This document shows positions 23,317 to 32,439 of a DNA stretch of 64,000 nt, piece after piece. A program made the translations under genes and the position numbers. The DNA is from Knoellia sp031844405. Its GTDB lineage: Bacteria > Actinomycetota > Actinomycetes > Actinomycetales > Dermatophilaceae. The notes beneath the pieces are model-generated. The model did no database searches. It was not told the DNA's origin and saw only the letters and a list, made by a program, of their open reading frames with translations. The stretch spans positions 372,001 through 436,000 of the forward strand of contig JAUZVC010000003.1 of assembly GCA_031844405.1 (NCBI GenBank), in the 5' to 3' direction. Position 1 is the stretch's first letter, and the number at the start of each line of letters is the position of its first letter.

Positions 23317-25611
23317 ATGGCAGAGGAGACCACGCCGATCCCGGTGCGCAGTGGGGCAGCAGGCTCCAACCGCGCCCGCGCGCGTGCCCGCCTCGCCCGC
23401 TTCGGGTCGTCGCGCCCCTCCGCCCACCCGGTCCTCGAGCCGCTGCTCACGACGGTCCGGCTGACGCATCCCAAGGCGGACGTCTCGGTCATCGAGCGCG
23501 CCTACGAGGTCGCCGAGCGCGCGCACGAGGGCCAGATGCGCAAGAGCGGCGACGCCTACATCACGCATCCCCTCGCGGTGACGACGATCCTCGCCGAGCT
23601 CGGCATGACCCCGCCGACACTGGCGGCCGCCCTTCTGCACGACACCGTCGAGGACACCGACTACGGCCTCGACCAGCTCGAGAAGGACTTCGGCGCCGAG
23701 ATCGCCATGCTCGTCGACGGCGTGACCAAGCTCGACAAGGTCACCTACGGCCAGGCGGCGCAGTCCGAGACCGTGCGCAAGATGGTCGTCGCCATGGCGC
23801 GCGACATCCGCGTGCTCGTCATCAAGCTCGCCGACCGCCTCCACAACGCCCGCACCTGGCGCTACGTGTCGAAGGAGTCGGCGCAGCGCAAGGCCCGCGA
23901 GACCCTCGAGATCTACGCCCCGCTGGCGCACCGCCTGGGCATGAACACGATCAAGTGGGAGCTCGAGGACCTCTCGTTCCAGACCCTCTACCCCAAGGTC
24001 TACGACGAGATCGTCCGGCTCGTCGCCGAACGCGCGCCGGCGCGCGAGGAGTACCTCGCGACCGTGCGCGACAGCGTCGAGTCGGACCTGCGCGCGGCAC
24101 GCATCAAGGCCACCGTCACCGGCCGGCCGAAGCACTACTACTCCGTCTACCAGAAGATGATCGTCGGGGGCCGCGACTTCGAGCAGATCTACGACCTCGT
24201 CGCCGTCCGCGTCCTCGTCGACACGGTGCGCGACTGCTACGCCGCACTCGGGGCGATGCACGCCCGCTGGACGCCGGTGCCCGGCCGGTTCAAGGACTAC
24301 ATCGCGACGCCGAAGTTCAACATGTACCAGTCGCTGCACACGACGGTCATCGGTCCCGAGGGCAAGCCGGTCGAGATCCAGATCCGCACCCACACGATGC
24401 ACCGCCGCGCCGAGTACGGCGTCGCCGCCCACTGGAAGTACAAGGAGAAGGGGCCGGCCGGCGCCGACCAGCCGTCGACGAGCCACACCGGCGCCAACGA
24501 CATGGCGTGGCTGCGCCAGCTCCTCGACTGGCAGAAGGAGACCGCCGACCCCGGCGAGTTCCTCGAGTCGCTGCGGTTCGAGATCAACGCCAGCGAGGTC
24601 TACGTCTTCACGCCAAAGGGCCAGCTCGTCGGCCTCCCCGCCGGGTCCACGCCCGTCGACTTCGCGTATGCCGTGCACACCGAGGTCGGCCACCACACCA
24701 TCGGTGCCAAGGTCAACGGCCGCCTCGTGCCGCTCGAGTCCCGCCTCGACAACGGCGACACCGTGGACATCCTCACGTCCAAGGCCGACGGCGCCGGACC
24801 GTCCCGCGACTGGCTCACGTTCGTCAAGTCGGCCCGGGCGCGCAACAAGATCCGGCACTGGTTCACCCGCGAGCGTCGCGAGGAGATGATCGACCAGGGC
24901 AAGGAGGCGCTCGTCAAGGCGATGCGCAAGCGAAGCCTGCCGCTCGCGCGCCTGTCGTCGGTCGAGTCACTCACCGGCGTGGCCGAGGAGCTGCGGCTCA
25001 GCGGCATCGACGGGCTCTACGCCGCGATCGGTGAGGGCCATGTGAGCGCCCAGCACGTCGTCGCCCGGCTCGTCGCCGCCCAGGGCGGCGAGGAGGCCAG
25101 CGACGACCTCGCCGAGATGACGATGCCCCGCCCGGTGTCGCAGCGCCGCCGTCGCGCGGGCGACCCCGGTGTCGTCGTCAAGGGCATGTCCGACGTCTGG
25201 GTCAAGCTCGCCCGCTGCTGCACCCCGGTCCCGGGCGACGACATCCTCGGCTTCGTCACCCGCGGCATGGGAGTGTCCGTGCACCGGCGCGACTGCACCA
25301 ACGCCTCCTCGCTGCTCAGCCAGCAGGACAAGATCATCGACGTCGAGTGGGCGCCCACCGCCAACAGCGTCTTCCTCGTCCAGCTCCAGGTCGAGGCGCT
25401 CGACCGGTCCGCCCTGCTCTCCGACGTCACGCGCGTGCTGTCCGAGAGCGGGGTCAACATCCTCAGCGCCTCCGTGCAGACCTCACGCGACCGCGTGGCC
25501 GGGCTCAAGTTCACCTTCGAGATGGGCGACCCCAGCCACCTCGACCACGTCATCAAGGCGGTGCGCAACGTCGGAGGAGTCTTCGACGCCTACCGCATCA
25601 CCCAGACGTAG
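23317..25611 (+). CDS. rel: bifunctional (p)ppGpp synthetase/hydrolase Rel
   Basis: Makes and degrades the stringent-response alarmone. Domains in order: HD hydrolase (HDTVEDT, His108 onward), synthetase (YYSVYQKM, then GRFKDYIATPKFNMYQSLHTT; the RFKD form is that of bifunctional enzymes), TGS (VYVFTPKGQLVGLPAGSTP), a Cys-containing helical region (RCCTPVPGD) and a C-terminal ACT domain. Length 764 is typical. ATG 23317 is six bases after TAGACT (23305-23310), so a leaderless transcript separate from apt is likely. Confidence 0.97.
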   Translation: MAEETTPIPVRSGAAGSNRARARARLARFGSSRPSAHPVLEPLLTTVRLTHPKADVSVIERAYEVAERAHEGQMRKSGDAYITHPLAVTTILAELGMTPPTLAAALLHDTVEDTDYGLDQLEKDFGAEIAMLVDGVTKLDKVTYGQAAQSETVRKMVVAMARDIRVLVIKLADRLHNARTWRYVSKESAQRKARETLEIYAPLAHRLGMNTIKWELEDLSFQTLYPKVYDEIVRLVAERAPAREEYLATVRDSVESDLRAARIKATVTGRPKHYYSVYQKMIVGGRDFEQIYDLVAVRVLVDTVRDCYAALGAMHARWTPVPGRFKDYIATPKFNMYQSLHTTVIGPEGKPVEIQIRTHTMHRRAEYGVAAHWKYKEKGPAGADQPSTSHTGANDMAWLRQLLDWQKETADPGEFLESLRFEINASEVYVFTPKGQLVGLPAGSTPVDFAYAVHTEVGHHTIGAKVNGRLVPLESRLDNGDTVDILTSKADGAGPSRDWLTFVKSARARNKIRHWFTRERREEMIDQGKEALVKAMRKRSLPLARLSSVESLTGVAEELRLSGIDGLYAAIGEGHVSAQHVVARLVAAQGGEEASDDLAEMTMPRPVSQRRRRAGDPGVVVKGMSDVWVKLARCCTPVPGDDILGFVTRGMGVSVHRRDCTNASSLLSQQDKIIDVEWAPTANSVFLVQLQVEALDRSALLSDVTRVLSESGVNILSASVQTSRDRVAGLKFTFEMGDPSHLDHVIKAVRNVGGVFDAYRITQT

Positions 25612-25682
25612 CCTCGCTCGCGCCTCGTTCGTTGTCGCCTCGGCTCACGTAGCGTCGCGCACCTCCGCGAGGGTCGCGCGCA

Positions 25683-25770
25683 GGTCCGTGGGCGACGAGA
25701 TCCATCCGCCGCTCGCGCGCTGCGCGCACTCCCGGCTCCCGCCAGACCCAGCCATCGCCGCCCACGGACC
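25683..25770. repeat. palindromic element, copy A
   Basis: An 88-base element bounded by a perfect 12-base inverted repeat (GGTCCGTGGGCG at 25683-25694, CGCCCACGGACC at 25759-25770). Its core is closely related to the inverted copy at 25884-25976. It lies in the convergent rel-DUF349 gap. The two copies differ in their arms in a compensating way. Confidence 0.88.
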
Positions 25771-25883
25771 CGCGCGCTCCCGATGAGTCGCCTTGGGCGC
25801 CCCTCAAGTAGGCCATGCCGCGCTCCCGAGAGGTCAGCGCTTCCCCTCGGATACGGAAGCCGGGCGGCCGGCGTAGGAGTGAT
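25771..25883. other. spacer between palindromic elements; no gene seen
   Basis: This spacer and the flanks 25612-25682 and 25977-26030 hold no convincing gene. GCGCTCCCGA occurs twice (starting about 25774 and 25820). Peptides read across both elements resemble each other (for example IHPPLARCAHSRLPP and IHPTLARRAHSRLPP), but only because the DNA is repeated in opposite orientation. Confidence 0.6.
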
Positions 25884-25976
25884 GAGGGTCTTCGGTCGGC
25901 GCTGGCTGGGCCTGGCGGGAGACGTGAGTGCGCTCTGCGCGCGAGCGTCGGATGGATGCGTCGTCCGAAGACCCTC
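25884..25976. repeat. palindromic element, copy B (inverted relative to A)
   Basis: A 93-base element bounded by a perfect 12-base inverted repeat (GAGGGTCTTCGG at 25884-25895, CCGAAGACCCTC at 25965-25976). Its reverse complement shares the ATCCATCCG, CGCTCGCGCGC and TCTCCCGCCAG-type core with copy A, while its arms have a different but again self-complementary sequence. Confidence 0.88.
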
Positions 25977-26030
25977 AGCGCGACGTGCGAGGCGTGAGCA
26001 AGGGGCGGAGAGGCGAACCGCGCGGGCGCG

Positions 26031-27779
26031 TCAGGAACCGAACTCGGAGTTGGCGGCTTCGGCTTGGGCGAGCCAGGCCTGCTGCGACTCGAGCTTGGCG
26101 GTGAGGTCCTTGACCTTGCGGTCGTTGCCGGAGGCGGTGGCCTTGGCGAGGTCGGCCTCGAGCGACTCGATCGAGCTGCGCAGCTGGGTGACGAGGGAGT
26201 TGGCGCGGGCGGCGACCTCGGGGTTGGAGGACTTCCACTTCTGGTCCTCCTGCTCCCGCACGGCCGTCTCGATCCGGCGGATGGCCTTCTCGGTCCGGTC
26301 GATGTCGGCGCGAGGCACCTTGCCCGCGGCGTCCCACTTGTCCTGGATGACGCGCAGCTGGGCCTTGGCCTTCTCGAGGTCGGTGACGGGCAGGATCTGC
26401 TCGGCCTCCTTGAGCAGCTCCTCCTTGACGGCGAGGTTGGCGCGGTACTCCTCGTCCTCGGCGGCGGCGACCTCGTCCTTGGCGTTGAAGAACGCGTCCT
26501 GCGCGGTCTTGAAGCGCTCCCACAGGGCGTCGTCCTCGGCGCGCGAGGCACGGCCGGCCTGACGCCACTGGTCCATGAGGTTCTTGAACGCGCGAGCGGT
26601 CGGGCCCCAGTCCTTGCTCGTGGCGAGGGCCTCGGCCTCCTTGACGAGGGCCTCCTTGGTGCCGCGGGCCTCGGCGCGCGAGGAGTCGAGCTGTGCGAAG
26701 TAGGTCCGGCGGCCCTTGTCGAAGTGGTTGCGGGCATGGCTGAAGCGCTGCCACAGGGCGTTCTCGGTGGGCTTGTCGAGCTTGGCGCCGCTGCGCTGGT
26801 GCTGCTTCCACTGGTCGAGGAGGGCGCGCATCCGCTCACCACTCTGCTTCCACTGCGTCTGCTCGGGGTCCTGGCCCGAGATGGCCTCGGCCTCGGAGAC
26901 GATCGCCTCGCGCTCGGCGGCCGCCGCGGCACGCGCCTCGGCGCGAGCCGCCTGCTCCGTCTCGCGCTTGGTGACGAGGCCGGCCTCGACGGCGGCGACG
27001 CGGGCGTCGAGCGCGGCGAGGTCGCCGACGACGTGGGCCTCGGCGAGGTGCTCCTTGAGCGTGCTGAGGCCGTCGCCGACCTCCTTCGCCGAGACGTCGG
27101 GGTTGGCGAGCCGCTGCTCGAGCAGCTCGGCGGAGGCGGCGATCTCGTCGTACTTGCGGGCGAAGTACTGGAGCGCCTCGTCGGGCGTCGCCCCGGGGTA
27201 GGAGCCGACCTCGCGCTCCTCCTCGCCGACGGTGACGAAGACGTGGCCCTCGTCGTCGACGCGGCCGAAGCGCGCGGACTCCGAGTGCTCGTGGACGACC
27301 GGCGCCACCGGCGGCGTGGGTCGCGCGGCCATCCGCGACGCGAGCGCCGCGGGGGAGGGCACGGCCGGCTTCGGTGCAGCAGGTGCGGGAGCCGCGGGAG
27401 CGGGGGTGGCGGGCGTCGGCATCGACGTGGCGGGCTCGGGTTCCACCGCGGGCGCCTGCCCCGCAGAAGTGCTCTCCTCGGCGGAGGCGAGAGTCCCGGT
27501 GGCCTGTGGCTCGGAGGTCTCGGGCTCCTCGGCCGGAGCGGTCTCTGCGGCCGGGGCGGTGTCGGCGGCCGGGGCGGTGTCGGCGGCCGGGGCGGTCTCT
27601 GCGGCGGGGGCGGTCTCCTCGGCCGGTGCGGGTGCCTCGACGGCCTCGGGCTCTGCTGCAGTGCCGGCCTGCTCGGGCTCCGGCGTCGTCACCTCCGCCG
27701 TGGCGTCGGGCGTGGCCGCGGGGGCCTGCTCCTCCACGGGTGCGTCCGCGGGGGTAGTGCTCGTCGTCTCGTCGCTCAC
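26031..27779 (-). CDS. DUF349 domain protein with Ala/Pro-rich N-terminus
   Basis: Cytoplasmic coiled-coil protein of the DUF349 family; function not firmly known. The first ~140 residues are low complexity (repeated ETAPAADTAPA units), then three or four DUF349 helical repeats with W/F landmarks (ALWQRFSHARNHFDKGRR, ALWERFKTAQDAFF) and a C-terminal coiled coil. The family is commonly found beside rel in actinobacteria, as here, so a link to stringent response or RNA metabolism is possible but unproven. It starts two bases after the cyclophilin gene and is probably cotranscribed with it. Confidence 0.85.
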   Translation of the reverse strand: MSDETTSTTPADAPVEEQAPAATPDATAEVTTPEPEQAGTAAEPEAVEAPAPAEETAPAAETAPAADTAPAADTAPAAETAPAEEPETSEPQATGTLASAEESTSAGQAPAVEPEPATSMPTPATPAPAAPAPAAPKPAVPSPAALASRMAARPTPPVAPVVHEHSESARFGRVDDEGHVFVTVGEEEREVGSYPGATPDEALQYFARKYDEIAASAELLEQRLANPDVSAKEVGDGLSTLKEHLAEAHVVGDLAALDARVAAVEAGLVTKRETEQAARAEARAAAAAEREAIVSEAEAISGQDPEQTQWKQSGERMRALLDQWKQHQRSGAKLDKPTENALWQRFSHARNHFDKGRRTYFAQLDSSRAEARGTKEALVKEAEALATSKDWGPTARAFKNLMDQWRQAGRASRAEDDALWERFKTAQDAFFNAKDEVAAAEDEEYRANLAVKEELLKEAEQILPVTDLEKAKAQLRVIQDKWDAAGKVPRADIDRTEKAIRRIETAVREQEDQKWKSSNPEVAARANSLVTQLRSSIESLEADLAKATASGNDRKVKDLTAKLESQQAWLAQAEAANSEFGS

Positions 27780-27781
27780 GG

Positions 27782-28576
27782 CTATGCCTTCTTCTCAGTC
27801 ACCGCAACCCGAAGGATGCTGATGGGTGCGTTGGGGGCACCGATGGTCTCCGACTCGCCGCCGGGCTGGACACCCGCTGCGGCGACCTTGTCGACGATAT
27901 CCAAACCCTTGGTGATCGTGCCGAAGATCGTGTATCCGTTCGGGTCCGGCAGGCTCGTCTCGCCGTTGACGAGGAAGAACTGGCCGCCGTTGCCCTTGAC
28001 CGGGTCCTGCGTCCGCGCCATGGCGACGGTGCCTCGCGGGTACTTCCCGTCCTTGGGTGCGTTCTCGACGCCGAAGCCGTAGCCCGGGGTGCCCGTGCCG
28101 GTACCCGTCGGGTCGCCGCACTGGAGGAGCTTGAACCCCTCGCCGATGCCGAGCCGCTGGCACGGGGACTTGAGCCAGTAGTCCGCCCGGGCGAGCTGGA
28201 TGAAGGACGCGACGGCCTGCGGCGCCTTCGCACCGTCGAGGTCGAGCACGATGTCGCCGCAGTTCGTCGTGAGCGTCGCCGTCCACGTCGTCGCCTTGGC
28301 GGTCGCCTTGTCGGGCAGCTCGAGCTTGGCGGCGGTGCCGAGCGGGGCGGGCGGCTGCTCGCAGCCCGCGGCGGTCGTCGACGGCGTGGCCGCCTCCTTC
28401 TCCTCCGGCTTGAGCGCGACGGCGAGTCCGCCGACGAGCGCGGCCACGACGGCAACGGTCGCGACGATCGCCGCGACCCGCTTCGTCCGGTCGCGCCGCT
28501 CGGCCTTCGCCGCCAGCGTTGCCTGCTGCTTCTGCCACCTGCGCCGGGCCCGGTCGCGCTCCTGCTTCTTCGTCAC
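27782..28576 (-). CDS. membrane-anchored cyclophilin-type peptidyl-prolyl isomerase
   Basis: Catalyses proline cis-trans isomerisation, probably outside the membrane. A basic N-terminus and one membrane segment (VAAIVATVAVVAALVGGLAVAL) precede a linker and a cyclophilin domain with NCGDIVLDLDGAKAPQAV, MARTQDPVKGNGGQFFLV and GYTIFGTITKGLDIVD. GTG 28576 lies seven bases after TAGACT (28584-28589 on the plus strand), a leaderless arrangement. It is divergent from the MBL hydrolase gene; the 57-base gap carries both promoters and one GTATGCC motif. Confidence 0.92.
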   Translation of the reverse strand: MTKKQERDRARRRWQKQQATLAAKAERRDRTKRVAAIVATVAVVAALVGGLAVALKPEEKEAATPSTTAAGCEQPPAPLGTAAKLELPDKATAKATTWTATLTTNCGDIVLDLDGAKAPQAVASFIQLARADYWLKSPCQRLGIGEGFKLLQCGDPTGTGTGTPGYGFGVENAPKDGKYPRGTVAMARTQDPVKGNGGQFFLVNGETSLPDPNGYTIFGTITKGLDIVDKVAAAGVQPGGESETIGAPNAPISILRVAVTEKKA

Positions 28577-28633
28577 CCGGCGCAGTCTAGGGAGCCGGTA
28601 TGCCGTGTGCTCACCCGACTAGGGTTCTCCGGT

Positions 28634-29335
28634 GTGTTGACCATCGCCTTCCCCGCCGCGGCCTTCGGCACCAACTGCTACGTCCTCGCTCCCGGTGAGG
28701 GGGAGGAGTGCGTCGTCGTCGACCCCGGCATCGGGATCGAGGAGACCCTGCGCGAGGTCCTCACGCAGCACCGGCTCAAGCCGACCGCGGTCCTGCTCAC
28801 CCACGGCCACATCGACCACGTCTACTCGGTGACGCCGGTCTGCGGGGGCGACACGGCGGCATACATCCACTCGGACGACCGCTACCGGCTCGTCGACCCG
28901 CTCGGGTCGGCGAGCCCCGGCATCGTCGGGATGCTCGAGCAGCAGTTCGGCTCCCGGGCGACGTGGAGGGAGCCGAGCACCGTCGTCGAGGTGACCGACC
29001 GGCAGGCGCTCACCCTCGCCGGGCTCGACCTCGAGGTGCTCCACGCTCCAGGGCACACCGAGGGCTCGGTGATGTTCGGGTTCGAGGACCTGCCCGAGGG
29101 CGTGCGTGCCCCCGAGGAGCTCGACCGCACGATGATCAGCGGGGACGTGCTCTTCGCCGGATCCATCGGCCGCACCGACCTTCCGGGTGGGGACGGCGCT
29201 GCGATGCAGCGATCGCTTCGTGACGTCGTCCTGCCGCTCGCCGACTCCACGCTCGTCCTTCCCGGCCACGGCCCGGCGACGACGATGCGCCGCGAACGGG
29301 GCACCAACCCGTACCTGCAAGGATTGACCGCGTGA
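28634..29335 (+). CDS. MBL-fold metallohydrolase (glyoxalase II-like)
   Basis: Zinc hydrolase of the metallo-beta-lactamase fold, in the small glyoxalase-II-like group often encoded before hisS in actinobacteria. Metal ligands appear in THGHIDHVY, the HAPGHTEGS block, the Asp of ISGDVLF, and LPGHGPATT. GTG 28634 is eight bases after TAGGGT (28620-28625); an earlier GTG at 28607 would lie upstream of that box. The stop overlaps the hisS start (GTGA). The physiological substrate is not known. Confidence 0.88.
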   Translation: MLTIAFPAAAFGTNCYVLAPGEGEECVVVDPGIGIEETLREVLTQHRLKPTAVLLTHGHIDHVYSVTPVCGGDTAAYIHSDDRYRLVDPLGSASPGIVGMLEQQFGSRATWREPSTVVEVTDRQALTLAGLDLEVLHAPGHTEGSVMFGFEDLPEGVRAPEELDRTMISGDVLFAGSIGRTDLPGGDGAAMQRSLRDVVLPLADSTLVLPGHGPATTMRRERGTNPYLQGLTA

Positions 29336-30693
29336 AGGTCACCAAGCTGAGCGGTTTCCCCGAGTACCTCCCCGCCGAGCGGATCGTCGAGCAGCATTTC
29401 CTCGACGTCATCCGTGAGACGTTCGAGCTGCACGGGTTCACCTCGCTCGAGACGCGCGCGGTGGAGCCGGTCGAGCGGCTGCTCGGCAAGGGCGGTGACG
29501 CCGACAAGGAGATCTACGGCGTCACCCGGCTCGCCGACGCCGCGGGGGAGCGCTCCTCGCGAGAGCCCGAGCTGGGCCTGCACTTCGACCTCACCGTGCC
29601 CTTCGCCCGCTTCGTCCTCGAGAACGCGGGCCGGCTCGCCTTTCCCTACCGCCGCTACCAGATCCAGAAGGTGTGGCGGGGCGAGCGGCCCCAGGAGGGG
29701 CGCTACCGCGAGTTCACGCAGGCCGACATCGACGTCGTCGACGTCGGCGAGCTCGCGCCGCACTTCGAGGCCGAGATGCCGCTCGTCGTCGCCGAGGTGT
29801 TCCGCCGGCTGCCGATCGGCCGGATGACGATCCAGGTCAACAACCGCAAGATCCCCGAGGGCTTCTACCGGGGCATCGGGATCGGCACCGACGACGTCTC
29901 GCAGATCCAGGACACCCTGCGCATCGTCGACAAGCTCGACAAGATCGGGCCTGACAAGGTCAAGGCGCTGCTCGTCGAGGCGGGCCGCACCGAGGAGCAG
30001 GCCGACCAGTGCCTGGCGCTGGCCGGGATCCGCACCGAGGACCTCGCCTTCGTCGACCACGTCCGTGCCCTCGGCGTCGAGCACCCCGTCCTCGACGAGG
30101 GGCTCGACGCCCTCGCCGCCGTCATCCGCGCAGGACTCGACTCCGCCCCGGGTGCGCTCGTCGCCGACCTCAAGATCGCCCGCGGGCTCGACTACTACAC
30201 CGGCACCGTCTACGAGACGCAGCTCGAGGGGCACGAGTCGTGGGGCTCGTTCTGCTCCGGCGGCCGCTACGACGCCCTCGCGAGCGACGGGAAGACGACC
30301 TACCCGGGTGTCGGCATCTCCATCGGCGTCTCGCGCCTGCTCGGCCTCCTGCTGTCCAAGGGCCTCGTCACGGCCTCGCGCTCGACGCCCGCCGCCGTGC
30401 TCGTCGCTGTCGTCGAGGAGGAGAGCCGGGCCGAGTCCGCGGCCGTCGCCGCGGCGTTGCGGGCCCGCGGCATCCCGTGCGAGGTCGCGCCGACCGCGGC
30501 GAAGTTCGGCAAGCAGATCCGCTACGCCGACCGCCGCGGGATCCCGTTCGTGTGGTTCCCCGGGTCGGGCGACGTCGAGCACCAGGTCAAGGACATCCGC
30601 TCGGGGGAGCAGGTCGACGCCGACCCGGCCGCGTGGGAGCCCCGGGCCGAGGACCTCAGGCCGCTCGTGGCGGCCGCAGCCCCGAGTCCCTGA
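29332..30693 (+). CDS. hisS: histidyl-tRNA synthetase
   Basis: Class II synthetase charging tRNA-His. Motif 2 region (YRRYQIQKVWRGERPQEGRYREFTQ in part), the histidine-specific GLDYYTGTVYE block and a C-terminal anticodon-binding domain are visible. Length 453 is at the longer end of the family. GTG 29332 overlaps the MBL gene by four bases. The 3' end overlaps the convergent membrane-protein gene by 38 bases. Confidence 0.96.
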   Translation: MKVTKLSGFPEYLPAERIVEQHFLDVIRETFELHGFTSLETRAVEPVERLLGKGGDADKEIYGVTRLADAAGERSSREPELGLHFDLTVPFARFVLENAGRLAFPYRRYQIQKVWRGERPQEGRYREFTQADIDVVDVGELAPHFEAEMPLVVAEVFRRLPIGRMTIQVNNRKIPEGFYRGIGIGTDDVSQIQDTLRIVDKLDKIGPDKVKALLVEAGRTEEQADQCLALAGIRTEDLAFVDHVRALGVEHPVLDEGLDALAAVIRAGLDSAPGALVADLKIARGLDYYTGTVYETQLEGHESWGSFCSGGRYDALASDGKTTYPGVGISIGVSRLLGLLLSKGLVTASRSTPAAVLVAVVEEESRAESAAVAAALRARGIPCEVAPTAAKFGKQIRYADRRGIPFVWFPGSGDVEHQVKDIRSGEQVDADPAAWEPRAEDLRPLVAAAAPSP

Positions 30694-31267
30694 GCTCGAG
30701 CAGGGCCAGCGCCCTGATGGTCTCGCGGTCCCCACGCCGCCACGCCCCGCTGGGGTCGCCCGACACCCTGGCGAGCGCCGCCATCGGCTGGTTCGCCATG
30801 GCGCGAAGGGCGAAGAGGTCGAGGTCCTCGTCGGCGTCGACGAACCGCTGCGCCGCCGAGGCCCGTCTGACGAAGCGGACGCGGGCGATGGCCCACCAGA
30901 GGGTGACGACGAGGATCGGCACGAGCGCCGTCGTCCACCCGAGGAGCAGGGCGAACCGCTCCACCGCGCTCACGAGGTCGGCTCCCGCCCGCTCGATGTC
31001 GGTGCCGGCCCCGGCGGCGGAGCGGAAGGGGCCGGCGATGCGGTCGTCGAGCACCGGGAGGTCGTCCACCCCGTCGCCCGCCGCGGTGAGCTTCTCGCGG
31101 AAGCCGGCGCCGGCCCCCTGAAGCCGCCGCCCGGGCTCGGCGAGCTCCATCGTCACGTCGTGGACGCGCCGTCCGACCTCCGCCCAGAGCACCACCCAGG
31201 CGAGCACTCCGAGGTCGGCGAGGATCTGGAGCAGGCGGCGACCGGGCAGGTCTGCATAGAGCTTCAC
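30656..31267 (-). CDS. two-TM membrane protein of unknown function
   Basis: About 203 residues with membrane segments near residues 8-30 (ILADLGVLAWVVLWAEVG) and 115-140 (LLLGWTTALVPILVVTLWWAI), separated by a ~80-residue region rich in Gly, Asp and Arg that probably faces outside. The C-terminal tail is basic and acidic mixed. GTG 31267 was chosen because it begins just before the first hydrophobic segment; a longer frame starts upstream at 31321. Codon use matches neighbours. I do not recognise a named family; homologues beside hisS or ald would support it as a real gene. Confidence 0.7.
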   Translation of the reverse strand: MKLYADLPGRRLLQILADLGVLAWVVLWAEVGRRVHDVTMELAEPGRRLQGAGAGFREKLTAAGDGVDDLPVLDDRIAGPFRSAAGAGTDIERAGADLVSAVERFALLLGWTTALVPILVVTLWWAIARVRFVRRASAAQRFVDADEDLDLFALRAMANQPMAALARVSGDPSGAWRRGDRETIRALALLELRDSGLRPPRAA

Positions 31268-31323
31268 GGGTTCTACACTCGCACTGCGGCACATCCACCG
31301 CGACCACGACGAAGGAGTCATCG

Positions 31324-32439
31324 GTGCGCATCGGCATCCCCAGCGAAGTCAAGAACAACGAGTTCCGGGTCGGCATCACGCCGGTCGGTGTGCACGAGCT
31401 CGTGACCCACGGTCACGAGGTGCTCATCCAGAAGGGCGCCGGTCTCGGCTCCTCCATCCCGGACGAGGAGTTCGTCTCGCAGGGTGCGCGGATCCTCGAC
31501 GACGCCGACGACGTCTGGGGCGAGGCCGAGATGGTCATGAAGGTCAAGGAGCCGATCGCCGAGGAGTACCACCGCCTCCGCGAGGACCTCACGCTCTTCA
31601 CCTACCTCCACCTCGCCGCCGACGAGCCGCTGACCAAGGAGCTCGTCGCCAGGCGCACCACGTCGATCGCCTACGAGACCGTCCAGCTGCCCTCGGGCGC
31701 GCTGCCCCTGCTCTACCCGATGTCCGAGGTCGCGGGATGCCTCGCGCCCCAGGTCGGCGCCTACTCGCTCACCAAGCCGCGGGGTGGTCGCGGGGTCCTC
31801 ATGGGCGGCGTCGGCGGCGTGGCCAACGCCAAGGTCGTCATCATCGGCGCTGGCGTCTCCGGCCAGAATGCCGCCAACATCGCCCTCGGCATGGGCGCCG
31901 ACGTGACCCTCCTCGACACCGACCTCGACAAGCTCCGGATGAGCTTCTGGCGCTATAACAACCGCGTCCACGGGCTCGCCTCCTCCACCCTGGCGATCCG
32001 CCAGCAGGTCATGGAGGCCGACATGGTCATCGGCGCCGTCCTCGTGCCCGGTGCCAAGGCCCCGAAGCTCGTCTCGAACGAGCTCGTCTCGCAGATGAAG
32101 CCCGGCTCCGTGCTCGTCGACATCGCCGTCGACCAGGGCGGCTGCTTCGAGGACACGCGGCCGACGACCCACGCCGACCCGACCTACGAGGTCCACAACT
32201 CGGTCTTCTACTGCGTCGCCAACATGCCCGGTGCCGTCCCCAACACCTCGACGTGGGCGCTCACCAACGCCACCCTCCCGTATGCCGTCCGCCTCGCGAA
32301 CCGCGGGTGGCTGGAGGCATCGCGCAACGACCCCGGTCTCGGGCTCGGCATCAACACGCACGCCGGCGACGTCGTCTGCGGACCCGTCGCGGAGGCCCAC
32401 GGCATGGAGCACCGCGACCTCGCCGAGGTCCTCGCCTGA
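31324..32439 (+). CDS. ald: alanine dehydrogenase
   Basis: NAD-dependent interconversion of alanine and pyruvate plus ammonium. Recognised from MRIGIPSEVKNNEFRVG at the N-terminus, the substrate Lys in MKVKEP, His in TYLHLAAD, the dinucleotide loop IIGAGVSGQNAA and AVDQGGCFEDTRPTTH. Length 371 is exact for the family. GTG 31324 follows a strong GAAGGAG. The stop overlaps the possible CTG start of xerD. Confidence 0.97.
   Translation: MRIGIPSEVKNNEFRVGITPVGVHELVTHGHEVLIQKGAGLGSSIPDEEFVSQGARILDDADDVWGEAEMVMKVKEPIAEEYHRLREDLTLFTYLHLAADEPLTKELVARRTTSIAYETVQLPSGALPLLYPMSEVAGCLAPQVGAYSLTKPRGGRGVLMGGVGGVANAKVVIIGAGVSGQNAANIALGMGADVTLLDTDLDKLRMSFWRYNNRVHGLASSTLAIRQQVMEADMVIGAVLVPGAKAPKLVSNELVSQMKPGSVLVDIAVDQGGCFEDTRPTTHADPTYEVHNSVFYCVANMPGAVPNTSTWALTNATLPYAVRLANRGWLEASRNDPGLGLGINTHAGDVVCGPVAEAHGMEHRDLAEVLA

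Noticed and set aside
25640..25786. peptides IHPPLARCAHSRLPP (plus) and IHPTLARRAHSRLPP (minus) suggesting a duplicated gene
   Set aside because: The likeness comes from the inverted palindromic DNA elements; neither frame has a start site or full domain.
27365..27740. Ala/Pro repeats in the DUF349 gene as a mobile repeat
   Set aside because: They are in-frame low-complexity codon repeats typical of disordered tails.
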